Shown in pieces: positions 1 to 9,100 of a stretch of 42,612 nucleotides of DNA. Position 1 is the first letter of the stretch, and each line of letters starts with the position of its first letter. The notes beneath the pieces are model-generated. The model was not told the origin of the DNA and searched no databases. It saw only the letters and a list, made by a program, of their open reading frames with translations. Origin of the DNA: an uncultured Bacteroidota bacterium (GTDB lineage: Bacteria; Bacteroidota; Bacteroidia; Bacteroidales; 4484-276). The stretch spans positions 1-42,612 of the forward strand of contig CAJATL010000286.1 of the NCBI GenBank assembly GCA_903944895.1, in the 5' to 3' direction. A program made the position numbers and the translations under genes.

Positions 1-27
1 GAAAAAACCACTAAAAATCCGGGCACC

Positions 28-69
28 TTCAATTTTCTTTTTGGGGGTACCCCCAAAAAGAAAATTGAA
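28..69. repeat. 42-bp perfect palindrome
   Basis: The two 21-bp arms are exact reverse complements with no spacer. The centre is GGGGGTACCCCC, flanked by T-rich sequence on the left and A-rich sequence on the right. A hairpin followed by A rather than T on both strands is not a normal intrinsic terminator. It could be a small palindromic repeat, a foldback element end or a bidirectional structure. Symmetry stops at 27/70 (C opposite A). Confidence 0.9.
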
Positions 70-89
70 ACCATCGTAATTAATTAAAA

Positions 90-137
90 TGGTATACTTT
101 TGAAATGAAATACTGGTATACTTTTCGATTGAAATAA
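90..137. repeat. Two tandem copies of a 24-bp unit starting TGGTATACTTTT
   Basis: TGGTATACTTTT occurs at 90-101 and again at 114-125, each followed by a GAAAT-containing half that differs slightly. Tandem short repeats of this kind are seen at the ends of some insertion sequences (IS21-type ends carry multiple copies). No transposase or second end is visible, so an IS remnant is only an inference. Confidence 0.6.
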
Positions 138-647
138 ACACGCCCTTTATTGGTTATTATGATCAGATCATCTTGTTACTCATAAAAAAGTATTTCTCAA
201 TTTGCGAATTGCGAAATATCAAGAGCTTGTCGGGCGAGATACTACTTGCTCGTTATGGTTATCCATGTAGGCTCTTCCATTTGATACACTATGACTATAA
301 AAATTATTTTTTTTCTAAGTCATAGACTGCTTTGTACTTATAGCTGATCTTAAAATTAGATCCCAGATTTTGAATGTAGGACTATATATTAATGTTATTG
401 CAAGCTGAGCAAACATGAAATTTCATAATTCATCTTCAACCATTCCACGCTCTAAATTCATTGTGATTATTTTGAATTGTTATAAATTACTTTGCTGAGA
501 GAAAAACTACATGGACTTAAAAACTTTATTTTACATTTGCTGTATGAAAAATCAAAAAAGACCGCCTTAATAATTGATAAGAAATTTGAATATTCAATTT
601 TTACACATAATAATAAACTATTTTTTTTAACACAAAAATTACAATCC
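138..647. other. Gene-free AT-rich stretch
   Basis: I see no convincing gene, RNA or promoter here. An open frame continues upstream of the next gene from a TTG at 492, but that part encodes Lys/Phe/Leu-rich sequence without protein character and would place a good signal peptide internally, so it is treated as untranslated leader. Confidence 0.5.
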
Positions 648-1412
648 ATGCAAACAATACTTAATCACAAAATTGCACTACTAGCGTGTATTTTATTAAT
701 TTCTCAGGCTGTATTTGCTCAGAAAAAAGACAAAGGCATAGCAGCAACTGAAAAATATGTTCCTAAATTTTCTTACTCTCCACCCGAAAGGAGTGCAGTA
801 GCAAGCACTGGAATAACAATAGCTCTATTAGCACCAATTTTCCTAGATAAAGAGATTAGTCAAGCTGGAAATCCTTGGAGTGATTTGGCGAAATCTATGG
901 CAAACGATGTAGAAGAACTATTAACCGCAAAAGGATTTAAAGTTAGAGGTCCGTTTAACTCAGTTGACGAAATGGTATTTACTGACAAGGAAAATTCAGA
1001 TTTTGTTGTACAAATCTTTATTGATATGGAAATAACAAATGATAGAAAGTGGAAGTCAAAATATAATGTTTTATCTGAAAGTGTTTCATACAAAGTTGAA
1101 AAGGGGAATGTTAATGCTAATACAAAGTTAATTTTAACTGCAATATCTTGCTTCACTAGCGAAAAACTCTGGAAGAAGAATTTAGACTTACCTCAACATA
1201 ATTTCACTTATTCAGGTACAGTTAAATGGGATGGTTATCCTACTTCTGTTGTTGAAATGGCGTTGGATAATAGTTTATTTAATCCGGTGAGTAAATATCT
1301 AGAAGAGATTTATCCTCAGTACTTTGAAATCTTATTTAATCAGTTTGATAAAGATGAAATGGCTAATTTAGCTAAGGAAGCAAGAAAGTCCGATGGCGAC
1401 AAACGAAAATAA
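648..1412 (+). CDS. Exported protein, possibly HpaA-like
   Basis: 254 residues starting at the ATG that gives a clean signal peptide (about residues 1-24, cleavage before QKKDKG). It is therefore probably periplasmic or surface-exposed. The mature part has an amphipathic segment followed by VEELLTAKGFKVRGPF and an FTDKENSD stretch, and ends in a charged helix rich in Lys, Glu and Asp. The order of these pieces (long helix, 'KGFKV', a DE/F segment, beta strands, charged C-terminal helix) resembles the Helicobacter flagellar sheath adhesin/lipoprotein HpaA. There is no lipobox cysteine, and the resemblance is judged by eye, so the function is open. The gene stands alone, is followed by a terminator-like hairpin, and looks richer in A/T-ending codons than the rest of the window, consistent with acquisition. 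Confidence 0.75.
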   Translation: MQTILNHKIALLACILLISQAVFAQKKDKGIAATEKYVPKFSYSPPERSAVASTGITIALLAPIFLDKEISQAGNPWSDLAKSMANDVEELLTAKGFKVRGPFNSVDEMVFTDKENSDFVVQIFIDMEITNDRKWKSKYNVLSESVSYKVEKGNVNANTKLILTAISCFTSEKLWKKNLDLPQHNFTYSGTVKWDGYPTSVVEMALDNSLFNPVSKYLEEIYPQYFEILFNQFDKDEMANLAKEARKSDGDKRK

Positions 1413-1433
1413 AGGACAAAGTCACTAACAAAT

Positions 1434-1559
1434 ATGACTTCAAATCAGCCGCAAGTTACATGCCTTTTAATGGAGCAGTTGAGTTTTAAGTCATTTTTGA
1501 CAGTAAGTGAAACAGCAGAAAACGCATCAATAAGCAGAAGACTAAAGAAAAAAAAGTAA
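1434..1559 (+). CDS. Possible 41-residue small ORF
   Basis: An ATG frame starts 21 bases after the previous stop and runs to TAA at 1557-1559, just before the hairpin at 1559-1582. The product would be a small basic peptide ending in RRLKKKK. No family is recognised. Its place between a gene and a terminator allows translation, but its length is within chance. Confidence 0.15.
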   Translation: MTSNQPQVTCLLMEQLSFKSFLTVSETAENASISRRLKKKK

Positions 1560-1582
1560 ACCTTTTGCTGAAGGTTCTTTTT
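1559..1582 (+). terminator. Candidate intrinsic terminator
   Basis: AACCTT (1559-1564) pairs with AAGGTT (1571-1576) across a short loop, followed by CTTTTT. It would end transcription of the exported-protein gene at 648-1412. Confidence 0.5.
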
Positions 1583-1613
1583 ACAACCAGCAACTTTTGG
1601 TTTAATTATCATA

Positions 1614-1768
1614 GAGTCCAGTCTAAAAACTGGTTGATTTTGGGCTAAAGCCCGGTAACTGCCTGGTTTTCAATTGCCCAGACCTTAAGGTCTGGGCAAT
1701 TGATGTACGTGGTATTCAGGGCTTTAGCCACATTTTTTTAATTTTTTAGACCTTTTTAGACCAGACTC
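1614..1768 (+). mobile_element. Foldback (MITE-like) element, copy 1
   Basis: This 155-bp non-coding element has three nested levels of symmetry. The ends GAGTCCAGTCTAAAAA (1614-1629) and TTTTTAGACCAGACTC (1753-1768) are inverted repeats with two mismatches. Inside them GGCTAAAGCCC (1643-1653) pairs with GGGCTTTAGCC (1719-1729). At the centre lies a perfect 32-bp palindrome (1671-1702). A diverged second copy lies in opposite orientation at 30287-30463. No transposase is present, so it would have to be moved in trans. No clear target duplication is visible. Confidence 0.7.
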
Positions 1769-1920
1769 ATTGTATTAAATTTACAAATGGAACGTATTTA
1801 GTTTTAAATTGTAACTGATTTAGTTCACCCCACCCGTCGGGACGTAATATTAACTTTGTCGGTCAATAGTGAAAAAGAATAACTTTACGCTGGTTTTAAA
1901 AAGGACAAAAATCTACTGCA

Positions 1921-2730
1921 ATGAAAACATTAAAATTAGCAGCCCTGTTTTTGATGATGTTGATGTTTTGGACTGACATCTTTTCGCAAACAATGACCCA
2001 TGCCGAAAATTATGGTGGCAAGCCGCAACTGAAGGATTTTATAAAGGCTGAAATGGTTTATCCCGATAAGGCTTTGAAGGATAACACCGAGGGTACGGTA
2101 ATTCTCACTTTTGTTGTGACGAAGGATGGTGAAATGATAAATCCTAAGGTAAAACAACCGGTCAGCCCCGAAATTGATGCCGAAGCATTGCGTTTGCTGG
2201 GTTTGCTGCTTTGGGACCCAGCCGAATATCGCGGGACGAAATTAGATGAAGACAATGAGATCGAAATCGAATTTAGTATTAAAAAATACCACCGGATGAT
2301 CGAGCATCGCGGGTACAGCAATTTTATTTTACCTTTCGAACCGGTTGATCCTTCAACCAAAGTTTACGAAGCCGCTCGTCTCGACAAACAGCCAAAACCG
2401 GTTTATGACGCCAAAGGAATGAATTTCAGTAGTTTTATTCTCAAAAATATGACCTACCCGAAAGATGCCATCAAACAGAATATTTCGGGTGCGGTAAGCG
2501 TATTTTTTGTTGTTGAGACGTCGGGGAGAATTTCGAATATAAAAATCATTAATGGCGTTGGCGCCGGCTGCAATCAGGAAGCCATCCGGCTCTTGAATCT
2601 TTTGAAATGGATGCCGGGTGTAAAAAACGGCACTGCTGTCCGGACAAAAATGACGCTGACCATCACTTTTAACCTGCAGGATTTTGAAAACCAGAAATAT
2701 GTTCCAGCCAATAATGCAAATCAGATGTAA
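1921..2730 (+). CDS. Exported protein with two TonB C-terminal domains
   Basis: 269 residues. A signal peptide (about 1-22, ending IFSQ) is followed by two TonB-C-type domains: about 35-125 (YPDKALKDNTEGTVILTFVV, then DAEALRLL and a WDPAEYRG turn) and about 165-258 (YPKDAIKQNISGAVSVFFVV, then NQEAIRLLNLLKWMPGVKNG). In this fold the beta sheet of a TonB protein grips outer-membrane receptors. There is no retained membrane anchor and no proline-rich spanning region, so this is unlikely to be a classical energy transducer; a periplasmic binding or scaffolding role is more likely. The phosphodiesterase gene begins 6 bases after its stop, suggesting co-transcription. Confidence 0.85.
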   Translation: MKTLKLAALFLMMLMFWTDIFSQTMTHAENYGGKPQLKDFIKAEMVYPDKALKDNTEGTVILTFVVTKDGEMINPKVKQPVSPEIDAEALRLLGLLLWDPAEYRGTKLDEDNEIEIEFSIKKYHRMIEHRGYSNFILPFEPVDPSTKVYEAARLDKQPKPVYDAKGMNFSSFILKNMTYPKDAIKQNISGAVSVFFVVETSGRISNIKIINGVGAGCNQEAIRLLNLLKWMPGVKNGTAVRTKMTLTITFNLQDFENQKYVPANNANQM

Positions 2731-2736
2731 TATTTT

Positions 2737-3231
2737 ATGAAGAGAATCGGGATTTTGTCGGATACTCACGGAGGTTTCCCTGAACAAACATTTACTTTTT
2801 TTAAAGATTGCGACGAAATATGGCATTGCGGCGACTTCGGGAACATTCAGGTTGCCGACAAACTGAGCGCTTTCAAGCCTTTCAGGGGAGTTTATGGGAA
2901 TATCGACGGGCACGAAGTAAGATTGTCGTATCCCGAAACACAGCTATTTGAGATCGAGCAATTAAAGGTTTTTATGATTCACATCGGTGGATATCCCGGC
3001 AGATACAGCAGCCAGTCCCGCGAAATCATCCAGCGCGAGAAACCCGGATTATTCGTCTGTGGCCACTCACATATTTTAAAGGTGATTTACGATCAGAAAA
3101 ACGAACTCCTGCACATCAATCCCGGTGCAGCCGGGAATTATGGAATGCACCAGGTTATCACAATGGTAAGGTTTTCGATAGATGGGACTGAGATTAAAGA
3201 CCTCGAAATTTACGAAAAACAAAGATATTAA
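2737..3231 (+). CDS. YfcE/MJ0936-type metallophosphoesterase
   Basis: 164 residues, normal length for this compact family of calcineurin-like phosphodiesterases, which hydrolyse phosphodiester bonds using two metal ions. All the metal-ligand motifs are present: SDTHG (D9, H11), HCGDFGN (D33), GNIDGHE, MIHIGG, and CGHSHI followed by INPGAAG. There is no signal peptide, so it is cytoplasmic. The natural substrate of this branch is generally unsettled. It follows the TonB-domain gene by 6 bases and converges on the DUF4293 gene with a 3-base gap. Confidence 0.93.
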   Translation: MKRIGILSDTHGGFPEQTFTFFKDCDEIWHCGDFGNIQVADKLSAFKPFRGVYGNIDGHEVRLSYPETQLFEIEQLKVFMIHIGGYPGRYSSQSREIIQREKPGLFVCGHSHILKVIYDQKNELLHINPGAAGNYGMHQVITMVRFSIDGTEIKDLEIYEKQRY

Positions 3232-3234
3232 GGC

Positions 3235-3723
3235 TTACCTTAACCGGTCGGCCGAACGAATGAGCTTTTCATCCTTCTGGATGAAATGATTTGCCAGAAA
3301 CAGCAGGATAATCGTCACCAGCGGAAACAAGCCACCAACGCCATATTGAGGCGTAATCTCATATTGTTTTTCGAGTATGGTCGAATAATAAAAGATGCCG
3401 CCAACCAACAAAACACTCAAAAAAATGTTTAAATAATTGAGCCGGATTTGTAAACTGCGATTGCGGAATTTAAAAATGGTGACAAGCGCCAACACTGCAA
3501 TTATCAACTGCAAAACAGCCAGAATTGAGGTGTAAACCATCGGGAACTGGCGGGCTTGTGTTGCTTCATCGCCGAAAGGCTGGCGTGAATAATCGCGAAC
3601 CGAACAGATAAAAAACTTAAAAAAGGCAATATCCGAAAGGTAAGTGGCGATGGGGAATAAAAAGATAACGATCCCCAGGATGGCTGCTAATAAAAGGAAA
3701 ACAGATTGTAAACGTTGAATCAT
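3235..3723 (-). CDS. DUF4293 family integral membrane protein
   Basis: 162 residues beginning MIQRLQSVFLLLAAILG, the characteristic start of DUF4293, a family of unknown function largely confined to Bacteroidota. Four hydrophobic segments are visible, at about 7-27, 62-85, 95-116 and 127-149, with a loop of about 35 residues after the first. It lies back to back with rho, which diverges from it across a shared 384-base region; that arrangement is familiar in this phylum as I recall it. No catalytic motif is seen. Confidence 0.9.
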   Translation of the reverse strand: MIQRLQSVFLLLAAILGIVIFLFPIATYLSDIAFFKFFICSVRDYSRQPFGDEATQARQFPMVYTSILAVLQLIIAVLALVTIFKFRNRSLQIRLNYLNIFLSVLLVGGIFYYSTILEKQYEITPQYGVGGLFPLVTIILLFLANHFIQKDEKLIRSADRLR

Positions 3724-4107
3724 TTTTGTAAGTTTTTAGATTTAAATCGAACGGCTGCAAAGATAAAATCATTTGGTTTTGATAAATAATCATGTTGCAT
3801 GAAAAATGATCTAAATTTAAGGCATCAAAAAACTTAGCTTTGTATCGAAAGAAATATTTACATTTGCATCCTCATTTCAAATGTTTGTATTCATTACAAA
3901 ATGTCGTTCGAATCAAAACTCAAATTTTAATATTTAATAATAAAATTCTGTTATCCGTTTCAACTTAACTTCAAAGCCAGGACAGATTAAGGCTTCCGAA
4001 CCAAATTCCAAATCATCATAAGTTTTTAGTCTGTTCAGGCGATGTAATGAATGATCATTCATGCAATTCAAAATTTTAAAAGAAAACTAAATTTAATACA
4101 AGAATAA
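3724..4107 (+). promoter_or_regulatory. DUF4293/rho divergent intergenic region with rho promoter and long leader
   Basis: TACATTTG at 3859-3866 is an exact match to the Bacteroidota -7 consensus TAnnTTTG. TTTG at 3839-3842 is a possible -33 element, although the 16-base spacing is short. Transcription from there would give rho a leader of roughly 235 bases. A long untranslated leader fits the known autoregulation of rho in other bacteria; any mechanism here is inference. No small ORF of note is seen in the leader. Confidence 0.55.
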
Positions 4108-5886
4108 ATGTACGATATTATCGAGCTTAACGGAAAGCTACTTCAGGAATTAAAAGAAATTGCCAAAAACCTGAGTATTGAGAAATTCAATACACTCAAA
4201 AAGCAGGATTTGGTATTTAAAATTCTTGATAAACAAGCTTTAAGTGCCCCGGTTGAGTCGAAAACCGACGAATCGGAAGAAGACAGCAAATCGCGAACCA
4301 AGCGAAGGAGAATTGGCCCGGATATTCCTGTTGGTCCGGTTAAAGAAAAACTGGCGTCGAGTGCAAGTGGTGATTTTTCGACATCATCGCTCAAAGAAGA
4401 GAAAGCAGCTACAAAACTTGAACTGGATCAAAAAAATAAAATCGCAAAAAAGGCCGATCTTTTTGCAGATTTCCCAAGAACAACATTATGGGAGCCCAGA
4501 AAAGCCGAGACTTCGGAACAAGTCGAAGAGAAAAAGGCAGTGAGGGAAGAACCCAAAGAAGTGAAAAGAGAGGTACGCAAAGAGGAACGCCGCGAGGAGC
4601 CTCGTCAGGAAAAGCGTCAGGTCCCTGAAAAACGTGTTGAAGCCGAAAAAGCAGGTGGAGACGAAAAAGTAGTTGGAGAAGACAAATCAGCAAAAGATAA
4701 TCAACCCAGAAAACCCTTCCAGGCTCCGCCACAACAGGGTCGTAAGCGCGATTCGTATGCTTTCGAATTTGAAGGTATTGTTGTAAGTGAGGGTGTGCTT
4801 GAAATTATGCCTGATGGCTATGGATTTCTGAGATCGTCAGATTATCATTATCTCAATTCCCCCGATGATATTTATGTTTCTCAATCGCAGATTAAACTTT
4901 TTGGGCTCAAAACCGGTGACACCGTCCGCGGCAGCATCAGGCCTCCAAAAGATGGAGAAAAATATTTCCCGCTCATCAAAGTTGAAGAAATTAATGGTCG
5001 TGACCCCGACGAAGTCCGCGACAGGATTCCTTTCGATTTTCTTACACCACTTTTCCCTGAGAAAAAATTCAGGCTTACAGGTCATCCCGGCGAAACAATC
5101 TCAACCCGCGTTATCGACATGTTTACCCCGATTGGCATGGGTCAGCGCGGATTGATAGTGGCTCAGCCAAAAACCGGTAAAACCGTTCTTCTGAAAGAAA
5201 TTGCCAACGCCATCGCTTACAACCATCCAGATGTTTACATGATCGTTTTACTCATCGACGAACGTCCCGAGGAGGTTACCGACATGGAACGCAGCGTAAG
5301 GGCCGAAGTTATCGCTTCTACTTTTGACGAACCGGCCGAAAAGCATGTTAAAATTGCAAATATTGTTCTCGAAAAAGCCAAGCGTTTAACCGAATGTGGC
5401 CACGACGTTGTGATTCTGCTCGACTCGATCACCAGGCTTGCCCGCGCTTACAACACCGTTTCGCCCGCTTCCGGTAAAGTACTCTCGGGTGGTGTTGAAG
5501 CCAACGCGCTTCATAAACCAAAACGTTTCTTCGGTGCTGCCCGTCAGATCGAAAATGGAGGTTCACTGACTATTATTTCGACTGCACTCATCGATACCGG
5601 TTCAAAAATGGACGAAGTAATTTTTGAGGAATTCAAGGGAACCGGTAACATGGAACTTCAGCTCGATCGCAAGCTTTCGAACAAACGTATTTACCCGGCT
5701 ATCGATATCGTTGCTTCAAGCACACGCCGTGACGATTTGCTGCTTGATAAAGAAATGCTCCAAAGGGTCTGGATTCTCAGAAATCACCTGGCCGACATGA
5801 ACCCGCTCGAAGCCATGGAGTTTTTGAAAGATAAAATGCGTTTTACACAAACCAACGAAGAATTCCTCATTTCGATGAATAGCTAA
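4108..5886 (+). CDS. rho: Transcription termination factor Rho
   Basis: 592 residues against about 420 in E. coli; the extra length is an insertion. The N-terminal Rho-N (SAP-like) helices are at about 1-45. Residues about 50-215 form a Lys/Glu/Arg-rich, low-complexity, probably disordered region. The cold-shock RNA-binding domain is at about 222-300 ([19 protein letters not shown]-like core) and the RecA-type ATPase follows. The P-loop is VAQPKTGKT at about 350, Walker B is [16 protein letters not shown] at about 434, then the [11 protein letters not shown]-loop. Rho is the hexameric RNA helicase that ends transcription at Rho-dependent sites. The equivalent disordered region in Bacteroides thetaiotaomicron Rho has been reported to drive phase separation. 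The gene is monocistronic, with a strong terminator at 5996-6034. Confidence 0.99.
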   Translation: MYDIIELNGKLLQELKEIAKNLSIEKFNTLKKQDLVFKILDKQALSAPVESKTDESEEDSKSRTKRRRIGPDIPVGPVKEKLASSASGDFSTSSLKEEKAATKLELDQKNKIAKKADLFADFPRTTLWEPRKAETSEQVEEKKAVREEPKEVKREVRKEERREEPRQEKRQVPEKRVEAEKAGGDEKVVGEDKSAKDNQPRKPFQAPPQQGRKRDSYAFEFEGIVVSEGVLEIMPDGYGFLRSSDYHYLNSPDDIYVSQSQIKLFGLKTGDTVRGSIRPPKDGEKYFPLIKVEEINGRDPDEVRDRIPFDFLTPLFPEKKFRLTGHPGETISTRVIDMFTPIGMGQRGLIVAQPKTGKTVLLKEIANAIAYNHPDVYMIVLLIDERPEEVTDMERSVRAEVIASTFDEPAEKHVKIANIVLEKAKRLTECGHDVVILLDSITRLARAYNTVSPASGKVLSGGVEANALHKPKRFFGAARQIENGGSLTIISTALIDTGSKMDEVIFEEFKGTGNMELQLDRKLSNKRIYPAIDIVASSTRRDDLLLDKEMLQRVWILRNHLADMNPLEAMEFLKDKMRFTQTNEEFLISMNS

Positions 5887-5901
5887 GAAATTTGGGAATA
5901 T

Positions 5902-5943
5902 AACACGGAGACATCCCGATAGCTATCGGGAGAACACAGAGGA
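5902..5943. repeat. CACGGAG-type repeat carrying the CCCGATAGCTATCGGG palindrome
   Basis: An 18-bp perfect palindrome, TCCCGATAGCTATCGGGA (5914-5931), interrupts sequence of the type ACACGGAGACA...AGAACACAGAGG. The uninterrupted version of the outer repeat occurs at 34502-34527. The palindrome itself recurs at 22493-22510 and, degenerate, at 34662-34680. Confidence 0.75.
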
Positions 5944-5995
5944 AATTTTTAAAAAAGTAGTAAAGTTTTATCTGAAAATAAGACGAATCAAAAAT

Positions 5996-6034
5996 AAAAA
6001 CCTAACCTGCATAAAGCTGAGTTAGGTTTTTTTT
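5996..6034 (+). terminator. rho terminator, bidirectional
   Basis: AAAAACCTAAC (5996-6006) pairs with GTTAGGTTTTT (6021-6031) around a 14-base loop, followed by more T residues. A-tract and T-tract flank the stem, so it can act on both strands, serving rho and any transcript leaving the convergent gene at 6149-12175. Confidence 0.85.
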
Positions 6035-6070
6035 CGATTGAACAATTTCTTAGAATATCTTCATGTTATC

Positions 6071-6125
6071 CCTCTTTTCTCCCTCTCTCCGTCTCTTTGT
6101 CTCCCCCTCTCTCCATGCCTCCTTG
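6071..6125. repeat. Pyrimidine-rich low-complexity tract
   Basis: A run of CTC/TCT words with little else (for example CTCCCTCTCTCCGTCTC). Read on the other strand it is a GGAG/GAGAC-type sequence that may be a decayed relative of the CACGGAG repeat at 5902. It lies between the rho terminator and the end of the convergent giant gene. Confidence 0.45.
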
Positions 6126-6148
6126 GTTGACCACCCCAATACTGGCTT

Positions 6149-9100
6149 TTACTTGTCACAAGCCGGGAAGGTTAGCAAAGCTGGTTCATTCAGATAGATG
6201 AAATACGAATTTCCGGGCATCAGCTCAGTGAGCGAATGAATGCCCATTTCGGGCCAGCAAACTTTTATGCCGACTGCTTCTTTAATAAAAATCAAATCTG
6301 AACCCAACTCCAAAATCAGTTCTTCTATTTGAAGGCCACAGGAATTTAATACCGGAATCAGGCTCCAGCCCGATGGCAGGTTGATCATGGTATTTTCTAA
6401 AACTATACCTGGAATTGTCAGGTTTGTTTCTTCGGATAGTTTTATCAGATAACCCTTTTCCGTGTTCCAGTTTCCCAGCGTATTTACGTTTTGAGATCGC
6501 CAGTAAAATCCCTCCTGATTTTGCAAAATAATCAGATTTTCGCCGGCAGCTTCAAACATCTTTTCCAATTGCGGAAAATATGGAAGCAAGTACGATGAAA
6601 TTCCGCTCCAGCCTGAAGGCAGTGTTAACGTTTGTTGTGGCGCAATAAACTCCTGGTTTTCGTAACAACCCATATCCAGCAGGAAGGCCGAAATGCGGGG
6701 ATTTCCGTTTAAATCGATGGCTGGAAGACTAAAACCTGTGGTATCGTAAACGCCACGATTTATTGCCGGGGAGCTAATTAACAGGTTAAAATCCGATTCG
6801 GCCGGATTTGCAAACTGAGGATTATCTTCACGATTATTTAGATACCGCGAAACATCATAGTTTTGGCCTGCTCCATCGCCACCAAAGCCTGCAATACCAT
6901 TTTCGATAAGGCAATAATTAAAATACGGGTCAGATTCGGTGACGTGCAGGTAAACATTGTTTCCGAAATCATCAGCAAAATTGCCCCAAAATACCGAACT
7001 ATAAAATTCCGGATTTCCAAAATCGCATGCCAGGCCACCACCACCGGTCCATGCAGAATTTCCTGAGATGGTTGCATTATGAAAGACCGGCGTTCCCGAA
7101 TTTGCGAAAGCAATAATTCCTCCGCCCCATTCGGCGCTGTTGCCGCAAACAAGGGCATTATAAAATTCCGGAGATGATGCACCTCTGATAAATATTCCAC
7201 CACCTTTGTTGGTGGCCTGGTTATTTTTTATGGTAAGATTTGTAAATTTCCCATCCGAATCCTGGATGTAAATTGCACCACCTTCATCGCTTGACGAATT
7301 CGATTCGAACGAAACAAAGGATAATTCTGGATTTGAACCTTCCCAGTTATACATGCCCCCGCCATTGCCGTTGAGTGCCTGGTTATTTCTGAAAAAAGTA
7401 TGTTTGATGTTGGGATTTGAACCGTAAAGACAGGCAATTCCTCCTCCGGAAGCTGCTTGATTGTCCTCGATTTCACAATATTCGATGCATGGACTGTTTT
7501 CGTAATTACAGGAAATTCCGCCGCCACTGCCATTCGAAGTATTGCCTTTGATGGTGCAGTGCGAAATTAGTGGATTTGCTGAGCACGAAATCCCGCCGCC
7601 ATTTGCCCACTCGCCGTTTGCCGTATTTTCGGAGATGTCGAGATATGAAAATACTGCCAGATCTGAAGAACAAGCAATACCGCCACCACTATAGCCAGCA
7701 TTTGATTTTATGGTGCTGTTCTGAATGGTTGGTGCGCTGCCATCCAAAATGTAAATACCGCCGCCATTTCCGGTAACTGCCGAATTATGATGAATATTGA
7801 GATTTGAAAATGCAGGATTACAGTCGTAGCCAATAAAAACTCCACCTCCTGATTCGCTGGCAGTGTTAAACGAAATTTCGCAATCGCTAATCGAAGGAGA
7901 TGAAAAATCGAGATCGATTGCTCCACCATTTGTAGCTTCGTTATTTATGAAAATACAGTTTGTGATGATCAGATTTGAGCTGAAATCAGCCTGGATGGCG
8001 CCTCCTGATCGATATGTTTCAGGTGAAAATTTCCCATCTTTAAACAGGCAAAAATGAATTTCGGAATTCCCCTGATTGTTTCCCGAGGTATTGATAAATC
8101 TGATGCCTTCCCAGCCGGTTTCAGCATTTTCGGCATAAAATCTAATCGAATCGGTTTCATTACCCGTCAGCAGCAATTTGCCATAAACCGTAATCGAAAA
8201 TGGACCGGTAAAAATGACATCAACATCACCGTTGCCTGGCATAATTTCAAGCGTTTCGCCAAGTGGAACGATGATGTTTCCATCCACAAATAGCGTATCC
8301 CAACCTGCCCACAAGCCGGTTAATTCACCCGAAACATGCACTCCGCCAGATGGTTCCACCGAGCCATTTCCCGTGAGAGGAATTTCGGTATCAGAGGTTT
8401 GGGAAGAAGAAATGGTAAGCGTTCCTGTGTAGTTTTGGGTTTCCAAAGGTTCGAACATGACGTCGAAAGTAAGGTTGTCGGTTATTTCTATCGGAAAGCT
8501 GAATAACGGAATTTGAAAGATTCCTGGTTGGACTTCAATATTATCAACCACAATCGGGACTTCACTTTCGTTGGTTATAGTTATCTGCCTTGTTTGGCTT
8601 TCGCCGATAAAAACCGTTCCGAAGTTAAGGGTTGTTGGGCTTACCGAATAAAATGGTATCCCACCCTGAAATTCAAAAGCACCGATGTCAATATTTCCAA
8701 TGGTGATACGGTTGTCGGCAGCATAAACACTTTCGATAGCGCCGTTTGGCGGGAGTTTGAGCGGCTGGGGCAATGGATTGGGAAATTCAAATCCGGGGAG
8801 TGAAACCGTTGGTAAAACACCGGCATTAATAAGCGGGCTGTTGGCCGATGGGAAAAAGTTTTCGTTGGCAAAATAAACGAAACCCGGATTATCGCCCAAA
8901 ATTGTGCCTGATAATCCTACCGGCAATTCCCCGGTTCCGGTTTTTGTCCAGTTATTTGCCCCCGAAATGACTTCCTGCCCCGTTACCCAGTTGGCCTCCA
9001 TTGTTCTTTTAAACAGAACATTGCCGGTAGGATTGTAAAACACATTATTCTGGATTTCGACCGACTCCAGAGCGTCGTACATCCTAAAAACTGAACCGGT

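Noticed and set aside
492-647. In-frame extension of the exported-protein gene from a TTG
   Set aside because: It would bury a good signal peptide 52 residues in; the ATG at 648 is the better start.
2353-2913. 186-residue minus-strand open frame across the TonB/phosphodiesterase pair
   Set aside because: It overlaps two well-supported genes on the other strand and has no recognisable motif.
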